This document shows positions 51,228 to 61,100 of a DNA stretch of 64,000 nucleotides, piece after piece (the first letter of the stretch is position 1; every line of letters begins with the position of its first letter). This DNA is from a bacterium (GTDB taxonomy: Bacteria; Hydrothermota; Tepidihabitantia; SM23-42; JAOAFX01): NCBI GenBank assembly GCA_036382775.1, contig DASVHD010000035.1, positions 155,001 to 219,000 of the forward strand, written 5' to 3'. The notes beneath the pieces were generated by a model, which was not told the DNA's origin, ran no database searches, and was given only the letters and a program-made list of their open reading frames with translations. Made by a program: the position numbers and the translations under genes.

Positions 51228-52154
51228 CTACCGCCCGGCGCTGAAAACATCCATGATCGGCACCAGCTTGTCGCCGGCAACGACCGTTGGCAGGTGGCCG
51301 TCCCATTTGTCGATCGCCAGGCGCTGGACCTCGATCTTGCGCAGCTCGATCAGCACCTGCGTTACCTGTTCCTTCTGTAAACGCAATGCCTCGGCTTCAG
51401 CCTTTGCCGATTCGATCTTCTGCTGGGCCTCCGTCTTGATCCGCTCCAGGTCGCGCTGGGCCTTTAGTGCCAGCTGCGACGCGGTCACCTTTGCCTCGAT
51501 CGCCTTGGTAAAATCCGGCGAAAACGAAAAATCGGTTAGGGACACGGCGTCCACCCTGATGCCGTGAATGATCAAGCGGTCTCTGAGGTACTTTTCGATC
51601 ATCTCTTTCACTTTCGCCCGCTCCGTGATCAGTTTTTCCGCATCATATTGCGCGGTCGAAGCCTTCACCGCTTCCTGGATCGCCGGTTTGATTATCCGGT
51701 CCTCATAAGCGCGCCCCAGGGTTTGATATACCACACCTACCTGTAATGGATCCAACCAGTAATTCAGGGTCACCTTAGTGGACACTTCCTGCAAATCGCG
51801 GGATGCGCTGGCCGCGCTTGCTTCATATGCTTCAACCCGCACCGACATGACTTCAACGCTCTGGATAAGCGGTACCACCATATAGAGCCCCTCATTTAGA
51901 ACCCGGCCGCTGACCGCTCCGAATGTCAGAACCACGCCGCGGTGACCGGCATTTATCGTGCCCATGGATGACAGGAATATAATAATGACTACGAACAAAA
52001 TCACACCCGTAATAAGCCCTTTAATGCTAAAATTGACGGTCCATTTCCGGATACTTCCGATATCCTTTATATCGGGTCTTTTTATATTTATTGCCCAGGT
52101 GATACCGATGATCAAAACAACAAGACCGACCACAAATTTCAAGAAACCTATCAT
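51228..52154 (-). CDS. SPFH/prohibitin-family membrane protein
   Basis: A 308-aa protein with two N-terminal transmembrane segments (IGFLKFVVGLVVLIIGITWA and GVILFVVIIIFLSS), then the SPFH domain (GHRGVVLTFGAVSGRVLNEGL to VDAVSLTDFSFSP) and an Ala/Glu-rich coiled coil (AQQKIESAKAEAEALRLQK). Prohibitin and HflK/HflC-type proteins form ring-like assemblies that organise membranes and regulate FtsH-type proteases. A single-gene promoter and a strong AAGGAGG precede it. The divergent gene at 52346 shares the intergenic region. Confidence 0.9.
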   Translation of the reverse strand: MIGFLKFVVGLVVLIIGITWAINIKRPDIKDIGSIRKWTVNFSIKGLITGVILFVVIIIFLSSMGTINAGHRGVVLTFGAVSGRVLNEGLYMVVPLIQSVEVMSVRVEAYEASAASASRDLQEVSTKVTLNYWLDPLQVGVVYQTLGRAYEDRIIKPAIQEAVKASTAQYDAEKLITERAKVKEMIEKYLRDRLIIHGIRVDAVSLTDFSFSPDFTKAIEAKVTASQLALKAQRDLERIKTEAQQKIESAKAEAEALRLQKEQVTQVLIELRKIEVQRLAIDKWDGHLPTVVAGDKLVPIMDVFSAGR

Positions 52155-52232
52155 AACAACCTCCTTGTTTTGTTTTTGGTTATGGTCATAGTTTCCATCA
52201 TATTATTTTATTTATGCGATATCGGTTGACCC

Positions 52233-52260
52233 ATTATATATTTTACAAGCCCGGTGTCAA
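52233..52260 (-). promoter_or_regulatory. Promoter of the SPFH gene
   Basis: On the minus strand: TTGACA (52260-52255), 16-bp spacer, TATAAT (52238-52233), then about 78 bases to ATG 52154, preceded by AAGGAGG. Confidence 0.83.
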
Positions 52261-52312
52261 TGTCCTCGTATTCAGCTTTACGGGCATTGATCTTTAGCGA
52301 ATCGTTGCCTGA

Positions 52313-52340
52313 TTGATTTTTAAGACCTCCTGGATATAAT
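52313..52340 (+). promoter_or_regulatory. Promoter of the saccharopine-dehydrogenase-like gene, leaderless
   Basis: TTGATT (52313-52318), 16-bp spacer, TATAAT (52335-52340), then 5 bases to ATG 52346. The TTG at 52340 overlaps the -10 box and cannot be the start. Confidence 0.82.
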
Positions 52341-52345
52341 TGGCA

Positions 52346-53455
52346 ATGAACATCTGCGTTCTTGGGGGCGGCATGCAGGGCCGGGTCGCGGCTTTCGACC
52401 TGGCCAGGTCGGGCCATTTGGTCACGGTCCTTGATATTGACAGATCGAACCTGCGGCGGCTGCGCGGCACGCCGCTTATAAAAACCGTGCGCTTTGATGC
52501 CGGCGATAGAAGATCGCTGGTCACATTCATAAAAAAACACCGCTATGACGCGGTGCTCGGCGCCCTTCCGGCGGCGCTCGGGTTTGGCGCCATGCAATGC
52601 GCGATCGAAGCCCGGTGCGACATGGTCGACATGTCATATCTTACCGAAGATCCTTTTTTGCTCAATACGAAAGCGCGAAAGCAGGGGGTGCGGATCATCC
52701 CGGACGCCGGGTTTGCGCCCGGACTCAGTAACCTGATCGTTGGCCGGGCGGCCAGCGAAATCAAAAAGATCGACCGCCTTCGCATCCTTGTCGGCGGCAT
52801 ACCGCAGGACCCGCGACCGCCCTTCAACTACCGCATCACATGGTCGCCGGCCGACCTGATCGAAGAATACCTGCGTCCCGCACGCATTGTCCATGACCAC
52901 CGGAAAGTGGTAATACTGGCCCTGACCGGGATCGAGGAATTCACGGTACGGGGAATTGGCAGACTTGAATGCTTTTACACGGATGGGTTACGGACCCTGC
53001 TGAAAACCCTCAAGTCGATCCGGCATATGGAGGAAAAAACTATCCGTTATCCCGGGCACGCTGCCCTGTTCAAAACGCTGATCGCCGGCGGCTTTTTGGG
53101 TACAAAACCGCTGAAGAACGGTCCCTGCGGCTTCCGGCCCAAGGATCTCACGGTCCAGGTGCTGCGTGACGTTCTCAGCCAAGGCAGTGAAAGGGACATC
53201 TCGATCCTGATAATCGAGATCCGGTCTGATCGTGCGAGGCGAAGGTATATGTGCGTTGATCGCTACGATAGACGCCGCCACATGACATCAATGACGCGGA
53301 TGACGGCATTTTCCGGTTCATTATTCACCCAGTGCTTTAAACAGTACCCGGGCTGCGGCGTGATCCCTCCTGAACAACTTGGTCAGGTCGCGCCTATTTT
53401 CGAGTTCATTATCACCCGGTTAGCCAGACGCGGTATCCGCATCGCCCGATCGTGA
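52346..53455 (+). CDS. Saccharopine dehydrogenase-like NAD(P)-binding protein
   Basis: About 369 residues. The N-terminal Rossmann motif CVLGGGMQGRVAAFDLARSG and VTVLDIDRSN identify the family, followed by FDAGDRRSL and the C-terminal saccharopine-dehydrogenase catalytic-type domain (LRILVGGIPQDPRPPFNYR). Relatives include saccharopine dehydrogenase and lysine-6-dehydrogenase-like proteins; the second domain is divergent and the substrate is unclear. It overlaps the MalF-like permease gene by 4 bp (GTGA), so the three genes are probably cotranscribed, which would link this oxidation to uptake of a sugar or related solute. Confidence 0.82.
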   Translation: MNICVLGGGMQGRVAAFDLARSGHLVTVLDIDRSNLRRLRGTPLIKTVRFDAGDRRSLVTFIKKHRYDAVLGALPAALGFGAMQCAIEARCDMVDMSYLTEDPFLLNTKARKQGVRIIPDAGFAPGLSNLIVGRAASEIKKIDRLRILVGGIPQDPRPPFNYRITWSPADLIEEYLRPARIVHDHRKVVILALTGIEEFTVRGIGRLECFYTDGLRTLLKTLKSIRHMEEKTIRYPGHAALFKTLIAGGFLGTKPLKNGPCGFRPKDLTVQVLRDVLSQGSERDISILIIEIRSDRARRRYMCVDRYDRRRHMTSMTRMTAFSGSLFTQCFKQYPGCGVIPPEQLGQVAPIFEFIITRLARRGIRIARS

Positions 53456-54393
53456 AAAGAAAAACAACATGGGCAGGTTATTTTTTTATCCTGCCCGCCC
53501 TGGTCATTATCGTCGTTTTTCGCGCTTATCCCATATTGCAGGCCGTAAGAATGAGCATGTACAAATGGTCGATCGCCGGTCCGCTGCAGTATGTCGGGAG
53601 CAAAAATTTCCAGCGATTATTTATCGATCCTAAATTTTTCCAAGCCCTGGGCAACACTTTGTGGTACATTATTGGCGTCGTTCCGGTCACGGTGATCGCG
53701 GCCCTGTTCTTTGCCCACCTGTTGAACCGGAACCTAAAGGGACAGGGGATCTACCGGACCCTTTACTTCCTGCCCGTGGTGACCTCGATCGTGGCCTCCT
53801 CGGTCGTATGGAAATGGCTCTTCAATCCCGACCGCGGATTGTTCAACGCGGTTCTGAATCTATTCGGCATTCAAGGGATCGCCTGGCTGAACGACCCGCG
53901 AGGGATCCTGGCGATCGCGACCGCGCCGCTCGGTCTAAAATTATCCAATTTTCTGGCCGGACCTTCGATCGCCCTGATCGCGCTGGTGATCATGGCGGTC
54001 TGGCACAATCTTGGCTATTGCATTATCATCCTCCTCGCTGCGCTCCAGGTCGTTCCCGGGCATTACTACGAAGCCGCGCGGCTTGACGGCGCCAAAGCCT
54101 GGCAACTATTCCGCTACATCACCGTGCCGGCCATTTCACCCGCCATTTTCTACGTGATCATCACCCAGACGATCATCGCCTTCAACACTTTCACGCCCGT
54201 CTATGTGATGACACAACCCGCCGGGGGTCCACTGGGTACGACCAGCCTTGTCGTTTTTTATCTTTACGAGCAATCCTTCCGGTTATGGAACCTCGGCTAT
54301 GCGAACGCGATCGCTTTCGTGCTATTCGTTCTGATCCTGGGTTTTACCCTGATGCAGCAGCGATTTTTTGAAAAAAAGGTTTATTATGAATGA
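53452..54393 (+). CDS. Sugar ABC transporter permease, MalF/UgpA type
   Basis: A 313-aa membrane protein from GTG 53452. Six transmembrane segments are predicted. The cytoplasmic coupling helix is EAARLDGAKAWQLFRYI, the EAA motif that contacts the ATPase. The N-terminal anchor is GYFFILPALVIIVVFRAYP. It would form the channel for a mono- or oligosaccharide together with the next gene. No solute-binding protein is adjacent, and the only ATPase of this kind in the window is at 23593-24669. The end overlaps the next gene by 8 bp. Confidence 0.92.
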   Translation: MKRKTTWAGYFFILPALVIIVVFRAYPILQAVRMSMYKWSIAGPLQYVGSKNFQRLFIDPKFFQALGNTLWYIIGVVPVTVIAALFFAHLLNRNLKGQGIYRTLYFLPVVTSIVASSVVWKWLFNPDRGLFNAVLNLFGIQGIAWLNDPRGILAIATAPLGLKLSNFLAGPSIALIALVIMAVWHNLGYCIIILLAALQVVPGHYYEAARLDGAKAWQLFRYITVPAISPAIFYVIITQTIIAFNTFTPVYVMTQPAGGPLGTTSLVVFYLYEQSFRLWNLGYANAIAFVLFVLILGFTLMQQRFFEKKVYYE

Positions 54394-55207
54394 CCGTAGA
54401 CCACATCCGTTCTTTCACCTCATTCTCATCCTGGGAGCTTTCTGGATGGCCCTGCCGTTTTTCTGGATGCTGGTCACGGCTTTAAAATCCAGCAGCGACG
54501 CCCTTCGATTTCCACCTACTTTGTTACCGGAAGCGTTCTTGTTCCGCAACTTCATTACCGCCTTTCGTGAAGTCGATTTTCTGCGATATTTCATAAACAC
54601 GGTCATTATGACCGCAGCCATCACCGCGCTCGTTTACATCACGACCATCCTGGCTGCGTATGCTTTCGCCCGCTTAAAGTTCTTGGGCCGAGAAACGCTG
54701 TTTTCATTGTTCCTGGCGATGATGATGATCCCTTTGCCCGTCTACCTGGCACCGACGTATTCCATTCTCAGCCGGCTGGGGTGGATCGATACCTTCCTGG
54801 CGCTGATCATCCCCTGGAGCGTCAACGTTTTCGCGATTTTCCTTTTGCGGCAGCATTTCCGGTCCTTGCCGCAGGAATTGTTCGATGCGGCCCGCATGGA
54901 TGGCCTCGATCATTTACAGATCATCATAAAGATCGTCCTGCCCCTTTCCAAGCCGATCCTGATCACGATCGGTATATTTGAGGTCATCACCAGCTGGAAT
55001 TCGTTTCTCTGGCCGCTGATCGTCACGCATTCCGACTCCATGCGGACCATCCAGACCGGTCTTTCCTACTTTGCCCAGGCAGAATCAACGAACTATCCGC
55101 TGCTTTGCGCGGCGTCAGCGTTCACAACGGTCCCGTTGATCGCTCTCTATTTTTTATTGCAGAGGCATATAATGGAATCATATGTCCGGAGCGGTATCAA
55201 GGAATAG
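54386..55207 (+). CDS. Sugar ABC transporter permease, MalG/UgpE type
   Basis: A 273-aa membrane protein. ATG 54386 has AAAAAAGG upstream; a TTG start at 54368 would add six residues. Six transmembrane helices, with the EAA-type loop DAARMDGLDHLQIIIKIVLP contacting the ATPase. The signature FWMALPFFWMLVTALK at the N-terminus and LAAYAFARLKF are typical of MalG-like subunits. Pairs with the MalF-like protein. The downstream cNMP-binding gene has its own promoter, so the operon ends here; no terminator hairpin is obvious. Confidence 0.92.
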   Translation: MNDRRPHPFFHLILILGAFWMALPFFWMLVTALKSSSDALRFPPTLLPEAFLFRNFITAFREVDFLRYFINTVIMTAAITALVYITTILAAYAFARLKFLGRETLFSLFLAMMMIPLPVYLAPTYSILSRLGWIDTFLALIIPWSVNVFAIFLLRQHFRSLPQELFDAARMDGLDHLQIIIKIVLPLSKPILITIGIFEVITSWNSFLWPLIVTHSDSMRTIQTGLSYFAQAESTNYPLLCAASAFTTVPLIALYFLLQRHIMESYVRSGIKE

Positions 55208-55273
55208 ATAAAGGAAGCATTCATTAAGAATAAGGGGTCCCGCCGGGACGAAAATGACCTGACCTCCCCCATC

Positions 55274-55301
55274 TTGACAAGCATATAAATCTGTATAAAA
55301 T
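55274..55301 (+). promoter_or_regulatory. Promoter of the cNMP-binding gene, leaderless
   Basis: TTGACA (55274-55279), 16-bp spacer, TAAAAT (55296-55301), then 7 bases to ATG 55309. An overlapping extended -10 reading (TGTATAAA) is also possible. Confidence 0.82.
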
Positions 55302-55308
55302 TAACCTT

Positions 55309-55824
55309 ATGAAAGATCTATCAAAGGTTTTGTTGTTTAAATATTTGTCTCCCCAGGAGGTCAATTGGATGCTGGTAAAATGGCGCCCGCGGGAGATATC
55401 AAAGGATACCGTAATAATCAAGGAAGGCACGACCGGTGATGAGATGTTCATCATCGAAAGCGGCCAGGTCGAAGTCCAGCTTACTAGGGGGGATCTGGTC
55501 TTGATTCTTTCAGAATTAGGTGAATTTTCGTTTTTCGGTGAAATGGCGCTCCTCACTGAAAAACCGCGTTCCGCGACGGTCAAGGCGAAAACTGACTGCC
55601 GTGCTCTGGTTCTGAAAAAATCGGATTTTATGGAGATCGTCAACGAAAATCCAAAAGTTGCGGCTAAATTCCTGCTGGCAATGGGTGAAGACCTTTCCAA
55701 TCGGATCATGACCACGAACGCGAATCTTGAAAATTATTTCTTGATCAATCAGGCAATCGTTGACAACGAATCTTTCAGGAATCTGTACATATTAACACAC
55801 AAGGCCCCATCGTCTAGTGGTTAG
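55309..55824 (+). CDS. Cyclic-nucleotide-binding (CRP-like) protein without DNA-binding domain
   Basis: 171 residues. A single cNMP-binding beta-roll: KEGTTGDEMFIIESGQVEVQ, then GEFSFFGEMALLTEKPRSATVKA, which contains the phosphate-binding cassette FGEMALLTEKPRSAT (consensus G-E-x-A-L-x-R-x-R). A helical tail follows; there is no HTH, so it is not a CRP-type activator by itself. It may sense a nucleotide and signal by partner contact. The last seven codons and the stop fall inside tRNA-Glu: the TAG stop is in its D arm. The tail may differ in relatives. Confidence 0.85.
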   Translation: MKDLSKVLLFKYLSPQEVNWMLVKWRPREISKDTVIIKEGTTGDEMFIIESGQVEVQLTRGDLVLILSELGEFSFFGEMALLTEKPRSATVKAKTDCRALVLKKSDFMEIVNENPKVAAKFLLAMGEDLSNRIMTTNANLENYFLINQAIVDNESFRNLYILTHKAPSSSG

Positions 55825-55874
55825 GACATCACTCTTTCAAGGTGAAGATACGGGTTCGACTCCCGTTGGGGCCA
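55803..55874 (+). tRNA. tRNA-Glu(TTC)
   Basis: 72 nt. Acceptor GGCCCCA pairs with TGGGGCC, discriminator A at 55874, no encoded CCA. D arm contains TCTAGTGGTTAGGA. Anticodon stem-loop TCACT-CTTTCAA-GGTGA gives anticodon TTC. T arm ACGGG-TTCGACT-CCCGT. TATTAA (55790-55795) sits 7 bases before the mature end, as with tRNA-Leu, though the -35 box is not at the usual spacing. Confidence 0.94.
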
Positions 55875-55974
55875 GATTTAATATATGGGAACTGGGCAGG
55901 GGTTTAAAAGCTTGAAAAACGATAATTCAGGCATCAAAACCCCTAAACCATCAACTATTAGTATAGGAGGTTCC

Positions 55975-58041
55975 ATGAAGAAACTTCTTTATTGTGCTGC
56001 CTTATTGCCGTTGTTTTTGATCGGTCAGGAGATATCCGTCTATGGCAACCGCGGCATGTTCAAGCTCCAGTATGCCCAGCCCCATAACATGGGCATGCTG
56101 TCTTTTCACCTGTCGTCATCTGAAAGATTTGATAAGATGCGCACGATGCAGGCAGGAACATGGACCGAGGACCGCAAGCATTTTTTCAACGTTTCAGCCG
56201 GGTTGTCATATTCGATCATTGATTACCTGGAAGCCCGTTTCCGGGCGACCGCCTTTTTAAAATGGTTTGAAATGAACAACTTCCCGATCCAGCGCGGCGA
56301 TCCTGACCCGCCATGGGGTTTTGAAACGATCGAGATCGGAGGAAAAACCGGTTATGCTTTTACGCCGGACAAGGTCACACCCCTGACGTACGCATTTGGC
56401 GCCGAGTTCCACGTTAACTGGGGACCGCGGCTGCCGACCGATAAAGCAGAATTTGACCGCCGGTTCTATGCGGATTCGTTCTGGGATCAAGGCGCAACCC
56501 CGGTAACCCCTCATTTCCCACCCTATATTCCGCATAACCCTGATTATGCCGCGAACGGTCTGGCTGACTTCAGGATCGGACCTTTTGCCGCGCACCTCAA
56601 TGCCGGGTACCTGGCCACGGGCGTGGACATCAAGCCGCCTTACGTAGATACGAATGAATTTTTGCAAAACTATCTCCGCCCTAATTACATAGTCCATGGC
56701 GGCGGCATTGAACTCATACCTCACGAGGAAGTGCGCATTCTTATTGAGACCATGGGTTATTTCGACTCTGACGCACAAAGCGAATCACTCTGGATCACGC
56801 CGGGACTGCGGTTTGGCACTAAAAACGTCAGTTTTGACTTGGGCTGCGAGATCGGCCTCCTGGGACGCGAATACTGGAAAGCATTCTTCACATTCTCCGG
56901 CGGTGCCGATCTCATCAAGAAAGTCGAGATCCATATTCCGCTCGCCAAGATCACGGGCCGCATCTATGATGCCAAGACCGGCGATCCGATCGCGGCGACC
57001 GTGACCCTCCCGGGTTCCGAGAAAGAGCCGATTCAGACCGCGGCCACGGGCACTTATGAATTATCGCTCGCTCCCGGGAACTACCGCGTCCATGTCGAAG
57101 CGTCCAACTACCGCTGGAAAGAACAGGGCGCCGTGCTCAAGGACGGTGACCAGCTGATACTGGACTTCACGCTCAACAAAAAAGAGATATCCAAAGTGAT
57201 GGGCAAGGTCTATGACGCCGAAACCAGGATGCCGCTCATGGCCGAGGTCACGTTCCCACAAACCCAGTACATGCTCGTCACTTCCGATACCTCGGGTATG
57301 TATGCCGCGACCCTGGCACCCGGCACGTTCCGGATCCATGCCGAAGCCACCGGATATCAGTTCGATGAAAAAGTCGTCACGCTCCAGGAAGGCGAGACCA
57401 GGATCGTGGACATCCCCCTGAACAAGATCAGCCTTGCCCAGTCAACGCTTATGGGCAAAGTATCCGATGTCGAAAAAGGAACACCAGTCCTTGCCCAGAT
57501 CACGTTCGTCGATACAAGGATCCCGGTGACTACTACCGATCCTACGACCGGCATCTACAAGGCAACAGTACCGCCGGGCACTTACTCGGTCAAAGTCGAA
57601 GCCCAGGATTACGTAATGGAAAGCGCGCCGGTCGTCCTCGCCAAAGACGAAACCAAGATCCAGAACTTTGCCCTGCGCCGGATCCCCAAAACCGGCGAGA
57701 GCTGGGTTTTGAAGGGCATTTATTTCGACTTCAATTCAGCGATGATCAAGCCCGAATCATATCCTGTGTTGGATGACGCGGCAAAGGTACTGCTCGCTAA
57801 ACCGTCCATGCGTGTCGAGATCAGCGGACATACTGACAGCATCGGCTCGGATTCGTATAACCAGAAACTCTCCTACCAGCGGGCCAATGCAGTGCGAGAC
57901 TACCTCATCACCTATCACAAGATCGATCCGTCGCGCATCATTGCCATTGGTTATGGAGAAGCTCAGCCAATAGCGGATAACCGAACCAAAGCAGGCCGTG
58001 ACCTCAACCGAAGGATCGAGTTCAAAGTACTGAGCCAGTAG
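55975..58041 (+). CDS. OmpA-family outer-membrane protein with three carboxypeptidase-regulatory-like repeats
   Basis: 688 residues from ATG 55975 with ATAGGAGG upstream; a reading from 55885 would start within tRNA-proximal sequence without a ribosome site. Signal peptide MKKLLYCAALLPLFLIGQ. Residues about 20-310 are a beta-barrel. Then three repeats of about 84 residues follow, each starting like ITGRIYDAKTGDPIAATVTL and ending in a LNK/LRR strand: carboxypeptidase-regulatory (CarboxypepD_reg) domains. The last 110 residues form an OmpA_C domain with YFDFNSAMIKPESYPVLDDA, SGHTDSIGS and RAN-V-DYL, binding peptidoglycan. It links the outer membrane to the wall. Confidence 0.9.
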   Translation: MKKLLYCAALLPLFLIGQEISVYGNRGMFKLQYAQPHNMGMLSFHLSSSERFDKMRTMQAGTWTEDRKHFFNVSAGLSYSIIDYLEARFRATAFLKWFEMNNFPIQRGDPDPPWGFETIEIGGKTGYAFTPDKVTPLTYAFGAEFHVNWGPRLPTDKAEFDRRFYADSFWDQGATPVTPHFPPYIPHNPDYAANGLADFRIGPFAAHLNAGYLATGVDIKPPYVDTNEFLQNYLRPNYIVHGGGIELIPHEEVRILIETMGYFDSDAQSESLWITPGLRFGTKNVSFDLGCEIGLLGREYWKAFFTFSGGADLIKKVEIHIPLAKITGRIYDAKTGDPIAATVTLPGSEKEPIQTAATGTYELSLAPGNYRVHVEASNYRWKEQGAVLKDGDQLILDFTLNKKEISKVMGKVYDAETRMPLMAEVTFPQTQYMLVTSDTSGMYAATLAPGTFRIHAEATGYQFDEKVVTLQEGETRIVDIPLNKISLAQSTLMGKVSDVEKGTPVLAQITFVDTRIPVTTTDPTTGIYKATVPPGTYSVKVEAQDYVMESAPVVLAKDETKIQNFALRRIPKTGESWVLKGIYFDFNSAMIKPESYPVLDDAAKVLLAKPSMRVEISGHTDSIGSDSYNQKLSYQRANAVRDYLITYHKIDPSRIIAIGYGEAQPIADNRTKAGRDLNRRIEFKVLSQ

Positions 58042-58060
58042 GAATAAAACTGAAAACTTA

Positions 58061-58100
58061 AAGTCCCGCGCGGTGTTCCTAGCGCGGGACTTTTCTTTTT
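58061..58100. terminator. Bidirectional terminator between the OmpA-like and GGDEF-ATPase genes
   Basis: Perfect 11-bp stem AAGTCCCGCGC (58061-58071) / GCGCGGGACTT (58082-58092) with a 10-nt loop, followed by TTTTCTTTTT on the plus strand. The A-rich left flank gives a weaker U-run on the minus strand. Confidence 0.9.
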
Positions 58101-58116
58101 ATAAGCAACTCAGTTT

Positions 58117-61100
58117 CTACTTTACGCCGCGCACGATCTCCTTTTCGATCTTGTCCAGAAATCTGAGGTCGCCGACCGTCTCGAACATCCGGTTGGCGCC
58201 CAAGAACATGGTCAGCGCTTTTTTATCATTCCCTTCCCGCTTCAGGGCAAATCCCTTGAGGAAAAGAATCTCGGCCGCCATATCGCTGGCCGGCAATGAC
58301 TTCAAGCGGTCCCAGGCTTTGTCAAGCTGCCGGCGTGCCGCCGCGTATTCCCGGCATGCGATCGAGACCTTGGCCCGCAGGATATCGGCGTAAACCAAGT
58401 TCGAATAATCATGTTCTGATTTTACCTGCAAGTTCAGCCGCGCGATCAGCGACCTGGCGCGCCTGATATTGTTTGCCATCAATGCGTAATCGATCTCTTC
58501 CATGAAACAGCTGACATAGTAGCTGCTAACGTCGACTTTCTTCAAGTACTCGTTGCACGCTTTCATGGCCGCAAGACCCTTGCGCACCTGTTTCATCTCG
58601 CGGCAAAGCTCGCTGATATTGAGATTGGTGAAGATATGGCCCTCGGTAAAATCGGTTTCCTTCGCATACTGGATAGCCAGCCGGTAGTTGCTCATCGCCT
58701 GGTCGTACATCAAACGCCGGAAATATATCCAGCCCAGGTTGTTATATATATACGCCAGGTTCCGTTTCGCGCCGATCAGCTTTGCCTTGGCTAGCGCCTT
58801 CTGGTAATATTCTTCAGCCTTGGCGATATCAAAATGGACATGAAGCACTCCCAGATCCAGCAGCGCGATCAGGATCCCTTGCTGGTAGCCGATCTCTTCA
58901 TATAATTCGAGCGCCTTGTGATACAGCTCTTCGCTCTCCCTGATCTTGAACTCATGTTCGTTAATGATCGCCAGGTTCAGATAGCACGCCGCGATGCCTT
59001 TCTTGTCGGCGAGCGCCTGTCTTAACATCAGCCCTTCATGGAGATACTTCCGCGCCCGGTCGAACTCACCCAGGTTCTGATGGGCGATCCCGATGGTCAC
59101 ATATGTCACCGCCAAGTCTTTTTTACTGACCGATTTCTTGTTCTTCAGTATGGCTTCGCATTCTTTCTGGGTCCGTTTGAAGTGACCAAACCGTGATTGG
59201 ATGAACGCCAGAGCGGATTTGAACGCGTACTCATTGGTAGTTCCCTTCACGAGTTCCAGACCGCGGCGGTAATAACCCATGCTTTCCTTGAAGTTGCCCA
59301 TGTTCTCGCAGACCTGGCCCAGCTTCTCGTATATCTTGTGATCGTTGGGTCTGATATTCAGGCAGACCAGAAGATTTTCCATGGCCAGCTTGTACTCTCC
59401 CGCGTAATGGGCGATCTCGGCGATGGCGTACTTTATTCTGTATATCTTCTCGATGTTATCCTCGTAGTGCAGGCAGTGTTCATAGAATTTGATCGCCACC
59501 CTGTGTGCATAATGGTCCCTTGCTTTCAGTGCCGCCAGTTCGGAATAATACAGGATCTTGCTGACATCATTAGCGCGGGTGAAATGTTCTGTCAGCTGTT
59601 CGTAATATTCGGGCAGATTAGCATGGTAATAGCTTTCGATCGCAACGCCTACGTCGCGGTGCAGTTTGGCGTTGTCGGCGCGTGAAATGGAATGGTACGA
59701 GATCTGCCGAACGATATCTTCGCTGAAGAAAAAGATGTCGCGCGCCCTTTCCTTTATTAAACCCGTAATCATCAATTCATCCAGAGCATCAAGGACCTCC
59801 CCGACATTACGCTTGCTGACCAGCGCCAGGAATTCGGCGTTGAATTCCTGTCCGAAGACCGCGGCGATCTCAAGGAAATGACGTATGTTTTTGTCCAGCA
59901 GATTGACCTTTCTCAGGATCGTCTCCTCGATCGACGAGGGGATAACAAAGCCTTCTTTGTGCATGAATACCCATTCCTTGCCGTTCCAGTATATCTTCTT
60001 CTGTCGCTCCAGTTCCCGCATGATCTCTTCGGTGTAAAACGGATTTCCACCGCCCTGCTGGTAAACGAACCTGGCCAGCGCCGGCGGAACCGTGCCCATC
60101 ATCGCCTCCAGCAACTTGGATGACTGGTTGGAGTTCAACGGCGACAGGGTTAGCTGCGTGTAAAGCTTCTCGCGCGCCCAGAGTCCGAAGAATCCGTTGA
60201 TCTGCGATTGTTTGATCTCCTCAACGCGGTAAGTCCCAAAAATATAGATGTTTTCCTTGATGTTGCGTATAAGAAAATCCAACAGTTCACAGCTGGGACG
60301 GTCGGTCCAGTGCAGGTCGTCGATAAGCAGGATCATCACGAGCGGCGACAGACTATGCGCCATGCTTATGAAGAACGAACTAATGCTGTTAAACAGGCTG
60401 TATTTATCAAGGTCATCCACCAGCGCGGTCTTAAGCGCGCTTTTGTCGGGGAAGAATTTCATCACTTCGGCGCGCTGGGTCAGCGGCATTTTCTTCAAGG
60501 CCTCCTGGACGACCGTGAATTCGTTGGCGAACAATTCGCGGAACAGGTTTTTAAAAGGGTGATACGGCACTGAAGACAGGGCGGCGTAAGAATTACCCCT
60601 CATGATCGTCGCCTTCACGAATTTGTTCTTGATCTCGTGCGTGAGCCGGGTCTTGCCGATACCCGCTTCACCGGCGATAAAAATGGTTTTGTATTCTTTT
60701 AATTTACCCAGGCACCAGTTAGCCTCGTCTTCGCGTCCGATCGTTACCGGCGATGGAATGACCAGTTTTTTCACGACTTCCGGCTTCAGGCCGATCTGGT
60801 TCTTGCCTTCTTTTTTGGCCTGATACATCAAGTTATCGGCTTTGCTTATCAGCGTCTCAATGGTCATGCCGTCATCCGGGAAGATCGCGAAACCCATGCT
60901 GCATAGGATCTTGTGGCCGATCATTTTCAGGCTATTCAGGTTGGCGATCATCCGCTGAGCGAGGTCTAGTATACCCTTTAGATCGGTATTGGGAACAAGA
61001 ATTATGAATTCGTCGCCGCCGTAACGCACCAGGTTGTCGACTTCACGCACGCTTGATCTTAAAAATCGGGTGAATTCGATCAAGACCTTATCGCCTTCCA

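Noticed and set aside
55885-55974. Start of the OmpA-like gene at 55885
   Set aside because: No ribosome site there, and it precedes the signal peptide by 30 residues. ATG 55975 has ATAGGAGG.
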